From Limnephilus marmoratus (Eukaryota; Arthropoda; Insecta; Trichoptera; Limnephilidae): a stretch of 64,000 bases of DNA. The DNA is taken from positions 69,373,072 to 69,437,071 of the forward strand of contig OU862907.1 of the NCBI GenBank assembly GCA_917880885.1. The letters run 5' to 3'. Every line of letters starts with the position of its first letter. Position 1 is the stretch's first letter. Made by a program: the position numbers and the translations under genes. Below the pieces are notes generated by a model, which saw only the letters and a list, made by a program, of their open reading frames with translations, ran no database searches and had not been told where the DNA came from. Shown one piece after another: positions 23,026-33,594 of the stretch.

Positions 23026-23162
23026 CTAGCTGACCCAGCCACGCGTTGCTGTGGCTAATAAAACACTTTGTAAAATCCAACCTTTGTAACCACCGCCGTC
23101 TTTGAGTTTATCGCGAAGAGATAGACAGATGCCGCGGAGGACTTTAATTTATAATACGTAGA
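23026..23162 (-). mobile_element. Very short Helitron-like element
   Basis: On the minus strand it starts TCTACGTATTATAAATTAAAG and ends GCGTGGCTGGGTCAGCTAG, followed by T. This is the TC...CTAG structure with the family's TTCGCGATAAACTC segment. Its 137-bp length suggests an internal deletion, or an end-to-end junction with the neighbour at 23163-23641. Confidence 0.6.
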
Positions 23163-23641
23163 GATGGTGTGAAAAATTATAATAATGTGAATGAAATGCT
23201 TAGGGTAACTAACGTATTTAAGTTAATAAGGATTAATACTAAATGACCTTCCAATTATCCCATTGTCCGTGACCATTTTTTTAGAAAAATGGGTATAGTA
23301 AGCTATCCGTAAAAGATTGATGTATGCCATCGTGGACTTTTTTGTATATCTATAAAAGAAGAAGATACCACCATGCATTGTTTTGTTATATTTCAAATGG
23401 ATTAGGCAGAGTTTTTGATGAAATCTCCCAGGCGGCTTGACTTTTTCCAACACTTCTAACAATATCGTTATGTTTCAACCAATTTACACAAATCCTTGAC
23501 AAATTACATACCTAACCTTTCTCACGAAACACTCTATCTATTGGTGAAAACCGCATAAAAATCCGTTCAGCAGTTTTCGAGTTTATCGCGAACAGACAGA
23601 CAGACAGACGGCGCGGGGGACTTTACTTTATAATATGTAGA
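23163..23641 (-). mobile_element. Helitron-like 5' part
   Basis: The minus strand starts TCTACATATTATAAAGTAAA, then GTCCCCCGCGCCGTCTGTC, TTCGCGATAAACTC and GAACGGATTTTTATGCGG. It is the same family as 11620-11765 and the short copy at 23026-23162. No separate CTAG end was found before 23162, so the two may share the downstream terminus. Confidence 0.6.
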
Positions 23642-24259
23642 GAAGCAGTAGCGGCGTTAGGGTATGGCGCCAGACATAAAGAGGCGCCACAGGCGCCGCA
23701 GGCGCCCCTTCATATTCCCTCGCTCTTTGAGCCAGATCTACTTACTCGTAATTCCCTAAATTTAGGAAAAAAATTGTTATGGTGGCAACACTAGAACTGG
23801 AACGTAGTGTACAATCTCTTCGATCGGAGCACTGCATGCAGTTCATTTTACTGGGAATCCCCAACCATAGAAAAACACAGTATCTATCTATTTTTAACAT
23901 TTTATTTAAAAAGAGTAGGCGTTATTTTTGACGAGGCGGAACACATCCAGCTCATTTTCATTTATTGCATAAGTGGACACAGTTATTCCAATTATTTTTA
24001 AATCAAACAAACGCAGTAATTAGACGTTCTACGCTACGTTGCACTGCTCTTGTTCGTCACTCTTGGTTCTGACTAGGGAGTGCCATTAGTTTTATCTAAA
24101 AAGTTGAAATATAAATAATGTAAAGTGTAAAATAGGTATTTTTTATTTGATATTTTGACGGATCATTTTATTAGATAAGTACAAATTTATTTTAACAATC
24201 TATACTAAACACCCTCTACTATAGTTTTCTCTCTCTGCTATCTATCGATCTCTATAACA

Positions 24260-24720
24260 TTTAATAATAATTTCCTTTCTGAACTTTGTATAATAAAACA
24301 AATTGCTATAAATAACGGATATGAACCAAAATTAATTGATAACATCCTAAATAAAAAACTTAGCAAAATTTCAAAAAATAATTATCTATACAATTCTAAT
24401 AATATTAATGATAAAGAATGGCGTAAAATTTTGTATATTAATAATTTTTCAGTTCAATGTTGCACAAATCTCCCTTCTAATATTAAACCAGCGTTTTATA
24501 CAAGAAATAATATCGGTAATTTTTTGAGAAATACTAAAGATAAAGACCATAAATTGACTAATTCCGGAATAAATAAACTCAAATGCAATGATTGTGCCTC
24601 ATTTTATATTTGAAAAACAACTCGTAATTTTGAAATCAGAATCAAAGAACATTTAAGGTGTCTTAATAATAATAATTTTTATGAGTTTGCTAACCTAAAC
24701 TAAAAGCTTTGCTAAGCTAA
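24260..24720 (+). pseudogene. Penelope-like element fragment (linker and GIY-YIG endonuclease start)
   Basis: The frame from about 24262 reads SELCIIKQIAINNGYEPKLI, then the segment preceding the endonuclease, then SGINKLKCNDCASFYI. A stop replaces the residue after FYI, followed by KTTRNFEIRIKEHLRCL. The pattern GIYKLxCxxCxxFYIGxTxRxFxxRxxEH is the GIY-YIG nuclease of Penelope-like elements. Here GIY is GIN and FYIG is followed by a stop, so it is inactive. The polymerase part is absent. Confidence 0.78.
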
Positions 24721-24902
24721 ATAATGAATCTATTATCAACAAACAAAAAATATTGTCATATAGCCCAATCATGGATTTGTTCCCCTACCCACCCACTCTA
24801 CACTAATACCTACCCACCCAATCTACATTATTAACTAGCAACGGCTCCACCCCTACCATAATAAAACATTGTTCGAAACTGTCAAATTAGTATAAGCTTT
24901 CC

Positions 24903-24929
24903 CTGACGAAGGAACGTTTGTTCCAAAAC
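24903..24929 (+). ncRNA. Hammerhead-ribozyme-like core downstream of the Penelope-like fragment
   Basis: CTGACGA, a five-base-pair stem GGAAC/GTTCC with a GTTT-type loop, then AAAAC (GAAAC in active cores), followed by CC-GGTT-GG as a possible stem III. Penelope-like elements are known to carry hammerhead motifs in their terminal repeats. Stem I partners were not found and the G of GAAA is replaced, so this is at best a decayed motif. Confidence 0.35.
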
Positions 24930-25484
24930 CGGTTGGATTTGCGCATCATATAAGTGGTTTATACAAAGTTGAATTATTTCATTTTTCTATAATGGATAAC
25001 CACAAAGTAATAGCTACATTCAAAAATATATCTATAACATTTGTTTGTATGTTTATACGTTTGGGGTGGGGTAATCTTTGGAAGTAATTATACTATATTG
25101 ATGAAATTTTGACATGGAGATAATATAGATCCCGAGGAAATATATAAATTACCTACTTTTTAATGCGGAAAAATCTCATTCCCACGGGAACGAATGGATG
25201 ATCATGATTTTTTTGTCCAAATTTAAGCACTGTCGCGAAACACAAGCTTGTAAAAGTAAAACATTTCACAAATATTCTGCTGCCATGCCAATGTTACCTA
25301 CATTTGTTGATCTTCCTTCCCGTGTTTAACGCTATCCCAAATATAATTCGTTTTTGGTCTTCCTCGCTGGATAGCGTTATAATGAAATTTTATTGTAATC
25401 AATTTATTTTTAGAAATGTTTCGACCTACAGAGATTTCATTTGTTGGAGATTTTATTGTTTACTACTTAACTAATTAGTGCAAA
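24930..25484. other. Non-coding stretch with a TAACGCTATCC repeat
   Basis: AACGCTATCCCAAA and GGATAGCGTTATAATG at 25327-25383 form an inverted pair resembling the dispersed motif at about 5980 and 20845. It lies about 100 bp upstream of a hAT-like coding start and could be part of that element's end. Confidence 0.35.
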
Positions 25485-25990
25485 ATGTCTGAACACGTTT
25501 ATTTTCAAAAGAAATCTGGGTCAAAATATAGAAAACGAAAAGCAGAAGAAGAAAAGGAATTTCAAAAAACAAAAAAGTTTATGAATATAGATAAATATAT
25601 CCTAACAAAAAATCAAAACCTGAATGTGGCATCTACATCTGGAATACAAACGATTTCATCGGTAATGGAGCCTCTTGCTGACAAGTCAGATCAGATAGCT
25701 GCTGCAGAGATTGTGGACGAAGTTTCCCGAAGTGAGGGAAAAGTTTGTGCTAGATGCTGCTCAGGATGACTCCATTGGTGATGTACAACAAATAAAAATG
25801 CTAGATGACGTTAGTACTGTTGTCCCGAATTTTGCGGATCCAGCCACATGGCCACTCATTCGAAATAGCAAAATAATTGATCATATAATAATTAGTGGCC
25901 AGTGCAAACTCACATTGATAATTATCCGAAGAATGATACGGGGCGACATTTCTATAATTCCCATTTCATAAAAAAAACTAGCAAACAATG
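25485..25990 (+). pseudogene. hAT-like transposase 5' fragment (TTF/ZMYM1-type N-terminus)
   Basis: An ATG at 25485 opens a lysine-rich, Ser/Thr-rich N-terminal segment (SGSKYRKRKAEEEKEFQKTKKF). After one frame change near 25740 comes DPATWPLIRNSKIIDHIIISG, then (another frame) NYPKNDTGRHFYNSHF. The DPATW...G...YPKN..GRxF order matches the region just before the TTF-type zinc finger in hAT transposases. It stops before the zinc finger and is frame-broken: a dead 5' fragment. Confidence 0.6.
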
Positions 25991-26029
25991 AAACAATTTA
26001 TTCAAGATAAAAACGTATCTGCGATCGTA

Positions 26030-26187
26030 GGGTGAAATTGCCACTTTTACGCAGTATGCTCATTTTAAAAGGTCATTATGTTTATTTGTGATCTGTCATT
26101 TTCATTCGTAAAGGTCTTTGACTTAAGTATAGGTCATATACCATGGTTATGTGCCCATCTAATACAGTGAAGACATTTGAAGGAATT
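26030..26187 (+). repeat. 158-bp direct repeat, copy 1
   Basis: Starts GGGTGAAATTGCCACTTTTACG and ends GACATTTGAAGGAATT. About 94% identical by eye to 26306-26463, with no length change. Confidence 0.9.
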
Positions 26188-26305
26188 CCGTCCCCTTCAA
26201 CAGCTTTAGATTGTTTGTGGAAAACAGGTTTTAAATGGTTAATGACTTTTCTCTAAAGTTATTTACGAAAGAAAACTATCATTTTTTACATAATGAACAT
26301 TTTAT

Positions 26306-26463
26306 GGGTGAAATTGCCCCTTTTACGCAGTAAGCTCGTTTTAAAAGGTCATTATGTTTATTTGTGAACTGTTATTTTCATTCGTAAAGGTCTTTGACTT
26401 AAGTATAGGTCATATACCTTGGTTTTGTGCCCATCTAATACAGTGAAGACATTTGAAGGAATT
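26306..26463 (+). repeat. 158-bp direct repeat, copy 2
   Basis: Same length and orientation as 26030-26187, separated by 118 bp. No coding frame. Confidence 0.9.
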
Positions 26464-27264
26464 ATTTTACTTAAGGCTTAAATGATAAATCGCATTCACG
26501 AACAATATATCAAATTTGTTCATTACGCAGCGAGCAATTCGCGCTCCCATGTAAAAAAGTTTATTCATTCAAAAGCAGAGTTTACTTTTAAGAACTAAAT
26601 GGTGATATTCTAATGCGAGATGCCTATATACTGTCATATTGAGTTATCGACGAATCACATATCTCCAGTCATTTTCCCACTGCGCCCCACTGTAGTTGTT
26701 GTCTACCCCTCACCTTTATGTTCTGGTCTATCAATATTAATATGTCTATGCACACTACCCATGCACCAAATACCGAAATTTTATGTTAAACCATTCACAA
26801 ACAAGAGTTTAAAAAAAATGATGCATTCGTTTTTCGTTGTAGGTACGGCTTTTCAGTCTTTTTAGACCGTACGCCACTGTACATTAGTAAAGAGAACAAA
26901 CCCGTCAACAGTGGTTAATTTATCATCGTTTACTGAAATTATTAATTAGTCAGAGTGAACAAATTGCATACTGCTGATAAAGAAAATATTAATATGTTTC
27001 CAGTTCAGTCACTTCCTTCTAGTATTTAGATAAGGAGCTTCTCCTTATCTCGGGTTTAGTGGTGAGAGGCGTCGCGGATATAAAACCACGATAAGGATGT
27101 ACAATTACTTGCGATTTTTTTGAGCAACTAAATAAAGGGAAACATTTAATTCAATAAATAATACTAATTGTGCCTATAGTAGAACTTTCGTACAAACAAA
27201 TGTTTCTTCTGATTTTATAATTTTATCTTATTTAATAAATCAAAATCAATTTTTTTCTCAATTT

Positions 27265-27755
27265 AAAGCTTGAGCTCGGGCTGCGTTTTCTCAGGCTCCA
27301 TTGGGACGAAATGACTGTAATTTTGAATAATTTTTCAACATAACAGTCCAAAGAGGAATCAACAAAATGTCCAAAAAGTAGCATTTGTGGAAAATGAAAA
27401 TTATGTATGATCATAATGCGAGGCTTGGGAGTTTGAAAGCCATTATCTCGGGCTCTGTTAGGCCGAACCGACTGAATATTAAGATTCATATTAAAATGGT
27501 AGTTTGAAGAGGAATTATTAACAAAATCCACAAAATGCATCATTAATGGAATTTTTTTAATTTTCATGGGCATGATATGAGACTTGGGCTCTGGCAATGA
27601 TAGCAGGTATCAGCTCGGTAGGGCTCTGTGTCACTGAACCGACTAAAATTTTGGACTCTCATCAAAAACGATGGTTCCAGAGAATCAGTAAAAACATCTT
27701 TAAAAAGTAGCGTTTGTTGGAATTTCATCATTTGAAGGCTTGGGCTCGACCTTTG
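27265..27755 (+). repeat. Degenerate tandem repeat, about 160-bp unit, three units
   Basis: Each unit contains GGGCTC(T/C), then GAAC/GAAA CGACT...AAT, an AAGAGGAAT(C/T)A-like word, AACAAAAT(G/C)(T/C)CCA, AA(G/A)TAGCATTTGTGGAA-like and GGCTTGGGCTC. Divergence between units is high. The frame covering it on the other strand is not taken as a gene. Confidence 0.6.
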
Positions 27756-27761
27756 ACATAC

Positions 27762-28106
27762 CCCGATCAGGGTATGTTGTGAGGCTGAAGGTACCTAGTG
27801 GGGAGGGGAAGGAGATGGGGAAGAGGAAGGTGGCGAAGTCCCTGGCTTCAGACTTGATCACCAAACACGGCTAAAAGCCATTTCAAGCAACATTTCAATT
27901 CTGAATGGTGGTCTTACACCAGGGCAATACTGAGAGTATCTTCCACTCTGAAACATGCCGCAAATATACGATACATTATTTTAAATGAATTAATTGTGAT
28001 ATAACACAAATTAATCAAATTAAATTTATGTGCCCACGCCTGGGTTCGATCCCACAACCTTTGGATTACGAGTCAAGAGCCTTACTGCTAGACTACGCCG
28101 GCCGTC
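27762..28106 (-). mobile_element. SINE-1 copy with tRNA-like head
   Basis: On the minus strand it begins GACGGCCGGCGTAGTCTAGC, with A box TAGTCTAGCAGTAAGG and B box GGATCGAACCC. The SINE-1 body follows (GTTATATCACAATTAATTC, GAGTGGAAGATACTCTCAG, GGTGTAAGACCACCATTCAG), and the copy ends in the GAGGCTGAAGG-region complement. The 3' end is truncated. Confidence 0.8.
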
Positions 28107-28187
28107 ATATTTACGTCATACAGCCCCTACCTGAACCCGCCTCCCACCGGTAAAAAAAAAAATATATAACTTGAGTCGAAACAGAAG

Positions 28188-28558
28188 GGAACTATTCATT
28201 GGATAATTAACACCCCTGCCATAGGTCACCCCAAGTGATTCAATACGTTTCGTGACTTAGCAGAGGTGTTGGGGTGAGGTGTGTCTAGGTCTTGGTGGCG
28301 GATGCGTTTGCTCGCCTACTGCGTGGCGGTCGAGGGAGACCTTTCATTTCATCGTCTTGCGGCTCAGTGAGTGGAATGAATTCACACGTCCGTCACACCT
28401 GGACAAACTGACCCCCAGATTCCTACCCACACCTCATACATGTTTCCTTCCCAGGACTTCTCTAATAAGACCCCCCGCACAGCATCCCCAAAGATGACAT
28501 GAGCCAAGAGGGGAAATTGTTTTCCTCAGGGTCTCCTGTGTGGAGCTATTGTTAAAAA
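28188..28558 (+). mobile_element. SINE-2 copy (tail shared with LINE-B)
   Basis: Starts around ATTGGATAATTAACACC and runs through TAGGTCACCCCAAGTG and TTCCTACCCACACCTC. It ends in the LINE-B 3' tail: CACAGCATCCCCAAAGATGACAT, a GAGGGGAAATTGTTTTCCTC stem-loop, TCTCCTGTGTGGAGC and a poly(A). No open frame. Confidence 0.7.
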
Positions 28559-28788
28559 AATGTGTCTCCGCCTACCCCTATGAGAAACGGCGTGAATGTT
28601 AGTTTGTAGATTTTTGATTAAATATTTAAAAAGAGTTTGCATTGATTTGATTGTTCGACATACCATGCAAACCTTATCGCTATTAACTTGCCCAAGAGAT
28701 TGCCAACTTAAAAATAACTTCGCTGTCACCAACAGGAAAACCATATTCTGGAATTACAAATGCGTAGTGAGTACCTAAAATATTTCAA

Positions 28789-28930
28789 ATTGATGTAAGT
28801 GTTGCACAGGGCCGCATTTAGGATTTGTAGACTCCGAGGCCGAACCTGTGATGGGGCAGGCCTGTGGCAAATAATAAAAGTTGATATAAGTGTTGCACAG
28901 GGCTGCATTAGGATCTGTAGTCTCGGAGGT
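28789..28930 (+). repeat. Duplicated 46-bp motif
   Basis: AATTGATGTAAGTGTTGCAC, AGGGCCGCATTTAGGAT and TTGTAGACTCCGAGG recur at 28880-28929 as GTTGATATAAGTGTTGCAC, AGGGCTGCATTAGGAT and CTGTAGTCTCGGAGG. CAGGGCC(G/T)CATTTAGG resembles a hAT terminus. No partner end was found. Confidence 0.55.
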
Positions 28931-29788
28931 CTCTATCGTAACATACATTTAAAAAATAATGTCAAACCAAAAAAATGCTTTTGTTTTATCATCCATGAAG
29001 AACTAAACGACTATGGATATAGAAAAATTAATTAGTTGTGTTTATAATAGACCAACCCCGTGGGATAAACATTCAAGAAAATAAAATAATCGAGATGTTT
29101 CGAAACGGTTATAGGCTGAAATTGCACCGGAAATGGATATAGCGGTTACAGACATGAAGCAACTTAAGGGAATAATTTCATAAATAATATGACAAATGCA
29201 ATGAAACAGGTAAATCCGGTGCTGCGGCGGATCACAAATCACCTTCGTGGTCATATTACGAATCGTTATTAGTCTTGGCGAAACAAATCGCACCGATACC
29301 TTTAACGGGAAATGTGCCTGAACCTCCCAGCCAAGAATTTTTTTTTGAATATTTTCTTGTTTCGATCTCTACATACTCTTGGTCCACATCAATATTTCGC
29401 TTTTTATAAGTCTTCCAACTTGCGATATAGGTACACGAATAGGTTTGGTGTGTGGTCTAGTGTGTTGTGGAGATTACTGCTTGACTCGAAATCGAGGCTC
29501 TTAGCTGCGACAAAGATGAAGGTCCAGGCTGGGGTACTGTTTATGGCTGTGATTCAGGTGAATACTGTTGTAGGAAATTTTATTGATGTTTTGGGTGGAT
29601 TTTGGATTCCAATACTCTTTATCACCCCTTTGATAGATAGGTATTTCTTCTGAGATTGTAAAACCTAATATATTTTTTTAGATAGGGATTTCTACTACAC
29701 TCCTACCCTGACCACAGTTTTGTAAACACGATCTAACTAATTCAATAATACACAAGTATTATTCATATGAATATTGATCTGACCACGT
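28931..29788. other. Non-coding stretch, nothing recognised
   Basis: Short frames only (longest 113 codons at 29312-29653), with no family resemblance and ordinary AT-rich composition. Confidence 0.4.
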
Positions 29789-30350
29789 TACAAGAAAAAC
29801 CACTGCTGCCATGCCGTTTCCAAACAGTGGACAACATGGCGGCAGCAGCGTTTGAAAGTCAAGAAAATTGGCGTTTTAATTCGGTTTTATCAGCGATCGC
29901 CCGGTTGTTTTCGATTTATATTATTGAAATACGCCTTTCACTATCATGAACAATGAATTTTACGGGTCTTTGATTGTTTAAAAAAATGAAATCGCATATT
30001 TTATGCGATATCTTTCGATTTTTCAGCCGTTTTCATTGTGTTTTTTTTTTAAACTTTCTTATGTCTTTCATTACATAAGAGACACCTCGTACCCAGGTAT
30101 CTATATTCATCGACTTCCTCAAAAAACCAAAGCTTATCTGAAACATCATCAAATTTTGTGTAAGAAAAACCACTGCTGCCTTTTCCAAACAGTGGAGAAC
30201 ATGGCGGCAGCAGCGTTTGAAAGTCGCCCTCGGCGCAACCGAAATCGGCGTTTCAATTCAGTTTTATCAGCGATCGCCCGTTTTTTTCGATTTGTTTTAT
30301 TGAAATACGCCTTCCACTATCACGAACAATGAATTTTAGGTGTCGTTGAT
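29789..30350 (-). repeat. Inverted flank of the nest, left arm (two tandem units)
   Basis: Two tandem copies, about 357 bp apart, of a unit containing AAAAACCACTGCTGCC, CCAAACAGTGGA, GAACATGGCGGCAGCAGCG, TTTATCAGCGATCGCC and TGAAATACGCCTT. The reverse complement, also as two tandem copies, lies at 40695-41265. The internal joint contains AATCGCATATTTTATGCGAT, a perfect palindrome. Confidence 0.85.
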
Positions 30351-30774
30351 TATTTAAATAAATAAAATCACTAAAAACAAAGAATGAAGAACAGCAACAA
30401 AGTCAGTGACAGACGTCAAGTAAAATTTTGCTCCTTATAAAATAGTGAAATAAAACGCAAAAAGTTTATTTTGAACATTATAAAACTTGTGTAGCGATTC
30501 ATCATAGTGCTGCGGTTAAACTGGAGCAAATATTATGTATGTACTGAACCATATTCTTAAAAGAAACTCATTTTAAAAAGTCAAACAACAGTGATTTTTA
30601 ATAATTTGGATGCACTACCTACACATGGTATATTTATGCTACCCGTTAATAGAGGGCAGTAAATAACTACATGCATTAATAAAATTATAAATAAGTTTCA
30701 CTACTAATCAACAGATGGCAATGTATGCGTAATTTGTAAAGGAAAATTATTTTAATACAACTATTGCCCAATTG

Positions 30775-30816
30775 TTGATGTTTACAATAACTTGTGATAG
30801 TTATTGTAAACATCAA
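30775..30816 (+). promoter_or_regulatory. Perfect 18-bp stem-loop just upstream of LINE-A ORF1
   Basis: TTGATGTTTACAATAACT, six-base loop TGTGAT, then the exact complement AGTTATTGTAAACATCAA. It ends 36 bases before the ORF1 ATG, in the 5' leader. A role in RNA packaging or translation is only a guess. Confidence 0.7.
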
Positions 30817-30852
30817 CATAATATTTATATTTTTTATTAATAATAATATAAA

Positions 30853-31935
30853 ATGACTTCCCTCACACCAGAGGAGAGGCTGAAAAATGCAAAAATTCTT
30901 GTGAAAAATTTTAACAAAACATTGACTTCTAATATTTTGTCAAAGGATCAAAAGACTTCTCTAACTGAAGCTATGTGCGAAATGATGAGTCATATTGAGG
31001 CCATGGTACAAGAATGCAAGGCACCAATAAACAATGAGAATGATGGACTCGACAGATTGTTTCAATCATTATCTAATATAGATAAGAACATTGAAAATCT
31101 TAAATTAAATATTGAATCGAAATCGTACGCTGAAGTTACGAAAAATGGTAAAATTAATGAAGAACAAACAAATTGTAAAAAACATGAACCTATCGTCATT
31201 ATTAAGCCAAAAGATAAGGATCAAAAAAATACCGTAACAAAGGACGAAATAAAACAAAACATAGATCCTGTTAATTTTGGTGTTACCGGAATAAGAAACT
31301 TTAAGCAAGGGGCTATAATAGTAGAGTGCAAGAATATAGCTGCAACAAAAAAGATGGAAGAGCAAATAATTTCAAAGATGGGAAAAAAATATGACGTGAA
31401 TACACCAAAACCCAAGAATCCCAAACTGAAAATTATTGGTCTATCGGATAAATTCACTCCAGAAGAAATTATTTCAAAAATTAAGGTGCAAAATGATTAC
31501 CTGCAAACAGTTGAAGCGAAAATTGACATAAAATATATAAAAGAAATAAAAACTAAACGAGGTGACGTCAACTTCACCATTTTCATGGAAGTCGATGGAA
31601 AAACTTACGACATAATGTTACAAGAAGGTAAAGTAAATATTGGATGGGATAGATGTCGGGTTTTCGACAACATCTCACTTCTAAAATGTTACAAGTGCAA
31701 TGGCTATATGCACAAAGCACAAGATTGCAGAAGTGAAAAAGCATGCACTCGATGTTCCGAAGCACATGAAAATGTAAACTGTCAAAATGACATTCAGTGC
31801 ATTAACTGCAAAAAAATTAATGAGAAATTAAAATTACAATTGCCAACTGACCATTATGCTTGGAGTAATGAATGCTCGGTACATTTGAGGAAAATTGAAG
31901 CTGAAAAGAAGAAAATTGATTTTTTATGCCATTAA
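30853..31935 (+). CDS. LINE-A ORF1, nucleic-acid-binding protein with zinc knuckles
   Basis: A 360-codon intact frame starting MTSLTPEERLKNAKILVKN. The N-terminal half is helical and lysine-rich. The C-terminal part (residues about 279-345) has three Cys/His knuckles: CYKCNGYMHKAQDC (C-x2-C-x4-H-x4-C), CTRCSEAHENVNC (C-x2-C-x3-H-x4-C) and a third starting CINC with HYAWSNEC. This is the gag-like ORF1 of jockey/CR1-group LINEs, which binds element RNA and chaperones target-primed reverse transcription in the nucleus. It overlaps the start of ORF2 by about 40 bases in another frame. It is the least damaged part of the element. Confidence 0.88.
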   Translation: MTSLTPEERLKNAKILVKNFNKTLTSNILSKDQKTSLTEAMCEMMSHIEAMVQECKAPINNENDGLDRLFQSLSNIDKNIENLKLNIESKSYAEVTKNGKINEEQTNCKKHEPIVIIKPKDKDQKNTVTKDEIKQNIDPVNFGVTGIRNFKQGAIIVECKNIAATKKMEEQIISKMGKKYDVNTPKPKNPKLKIIGLSDKFTPEEIISKIKVQNDYLQTVEAKIDIKYIKEIKTKRGDVNFTIFMEVDGKTYDIMLQEGKVNIGWDRCRVFDNISLLKCYKCNGYMHKAQDCRSEKACTRCSEAHENVNCQNDIQCINCKKINEKLKLQLPTDHYAWSNECSVHLRKIEAEKKKIDFLCH

Positions 31936-32336
31936 AAAACTCAAAAAACACCAAACAAAAAATTGCCAGCTGTACTACCAAAATGTCAGAGGCCTTAAAA
32001 CAAAATTAAGTCTACTTCAATCTACACTACCAATGTTTGGGCACGAGTTTATTCTACTTTCTGAAACATGGTTAGAACCTAATATTAATTCTAGTGAATT
32101 AGGTTTTATAAATCATAATGTGTATAGATTAGACAGAAATACATTGACAAGTGCTAAAAGCAGAGGTGGCGGGGTTTTAATCGCTATCAGCAAGAAATAC
32201 AAATCAAACTTAATTACAACTAAATACAAACTTCTTGAACAAATCTTCGTGCAAGTGAATGTTGCCAGGAATAAAAAGATTATTATTGGTTGTATTTATA
32301 TCCCACCAAATTCAAGCAATGAAGTATACAGGTGCG
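31895..32336 (+). pseudogene. LINE-A ORF2, N-terminal part of APE-type endonuclease
   Basis: Frame from about 31895. Clear motifs are YYQNVRGLKTKLSLL (strand 1, Asn), LLSETWL (catalytic Glu), YRLDRN and GGGVLIAI, then IIIGCIYIPPNSSNE. At 32330 the sequence passes straight into an inserted LINE-B at the duplicated word AGGTGC. Coding resumes in the same frame at 33595. The APE endonuclease nicks target DNA to prime reverse transcription. Here the gene is split and cannot work. Confidence 0.85.
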
Positions 32337-33588
32337 TATGTGACGCATGTTTGGGGGCGATGCCTGGAACGTTTCGGTGAGACCCAAACGGTTGCACTGG
32401 ACATCTCCAAGGCCTTTGACCGGGTTTGGCACCGAGGACTTGTCAACAAACTGCATTCTTACGGACTTCCCGCATCCTTGTGTATGTGGATTGCCGACTT
32501 CTTGAGGGAGAGGTCGATTCAGACGGTAGTCGATGGTTTCACTTCTTCCTCACACTCGATAAATGCTGGCGTCCCGCAGGGATCGGTTCTGTCTCCGACT
32601 TTGTTTTTGTTGCACATCAACGACCTTTTGTCATGTGCACCAATTCACTGTTACGCGGATGACAGTACAGTTCATGATAGCTTTTTGTTTGACAAGCCCC
32701 CAAAGGGCTCACAAACTCCAACAGCTCGTAGGGCTTTGAAGCAAAGAATGGACGGTTACCTCGAGAGTGTTTTCTCTTGGGGTAAAAATAATCTCGTTGA
32801 ATTTAATGTTTCAAAGACCCAATCTTGTCTGATTACGTCTAAAAGGGATCGAAATGAAAATCTAGTCTCTTTCAACGGAAGCAATCTTCCGAACAGGCCC
32901 TCCATTGATATGCTTGGTGTAACCCTAAGTGACCAGCTCAGGTATGGGGGCTCCATCGAAGCCAGAGTAAAGTTAGCCTCCCAAAAACTGGGCGTACTGT
33001 ACAGGGCCCGCAGATACTTTAATAGTACACAACTGCTAACCTTGTACAAATCACAAGTACGCCCCACGGTTGAATTTGGCAGCCATCTCTGGTCTGGAGC
33101 TCCAAAATACCTGAAAAATACCCTCGACTCTGTGCAGAAACGGGCGGTCCGTTTGATAGATTCTCCCATCTTAACAGACGGATTGCAATCTTTAGAGCAC
33201 AGGCGTCGGGTGGGAATGCTATCCTTGTTCTACCGGTATTACAATGGAAGATGCTCTGAAGAACTAGCATCATTGATCCCTTCGGCACCGGTGCATAGTC
33301 GGGAAACACGCCAAACGCGTGCCCAACATTTGTACACGGTTGACATTTGTCACATGAGAACGGGTCGTTTCTTCGACTCGTTCTTGTGTTCAACAGCTCG
33401 GCTGTGGAATGATTTGCCGGCCTCTGTGTTTCCTCCTTCCTACAACATGGGTCTCTTCAAGACCAACGTTCATTCCTTCCTCTCCTCAAAAAGACTCTCC
33501 ACACAGCATCCCAGATGACATAGGCCCTGAGGGAAATTATTTTCCTCAGGGCCTCCTGTGTGGAGTTAATGTAAAAAAAAAAAAAAAA
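32331..33588 (+). mobile_element. LINE-B, 5'-truncated copy inserted in LINE-A
   Basis: Open for about 390 codons (ending at 33518). It enters the polymerase just before the catalytic block: ALDISKAFDRVWHRGL, NAGVPQGSVLSPTLFL, YADDSTVHDSF (YADD box), then LGVTLSDQLRYGG and SQVRPTVEFGSHLW. The 3' UTR has a CCCTGAGGG...CCTCAGGG stem-loop and CTCCTGTGTGGAGTT, followed by a 17-base poly(A). AGGTGC occurs at 32330-32335 and 33589-33594 as the target duplication. The open frame implies a fairly recent insertion. The N-terminal half of the polymerase and the endonuclease are absent. Confidence 0.88.
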
Positions 33589-33594
33589 AGGTGC

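Noticed and set aside
23646..26879. hAT element from CAGTAGCGGCG (23646) to CGCCACTG (26879) enclosing the transposase 5' fragment
   Set aside because: The termini agree only over the first few bases and the flanking octamers match at 5 of 8. Not enough to claim a unit.
32259..33518. A single 419-residue reverse transcriptase protein
   Set aside because: Its first 24 or so codons are LINE-A endonuclease sequence read in another frame. The junction at AGGTGC shows it is a chimera of two elements.
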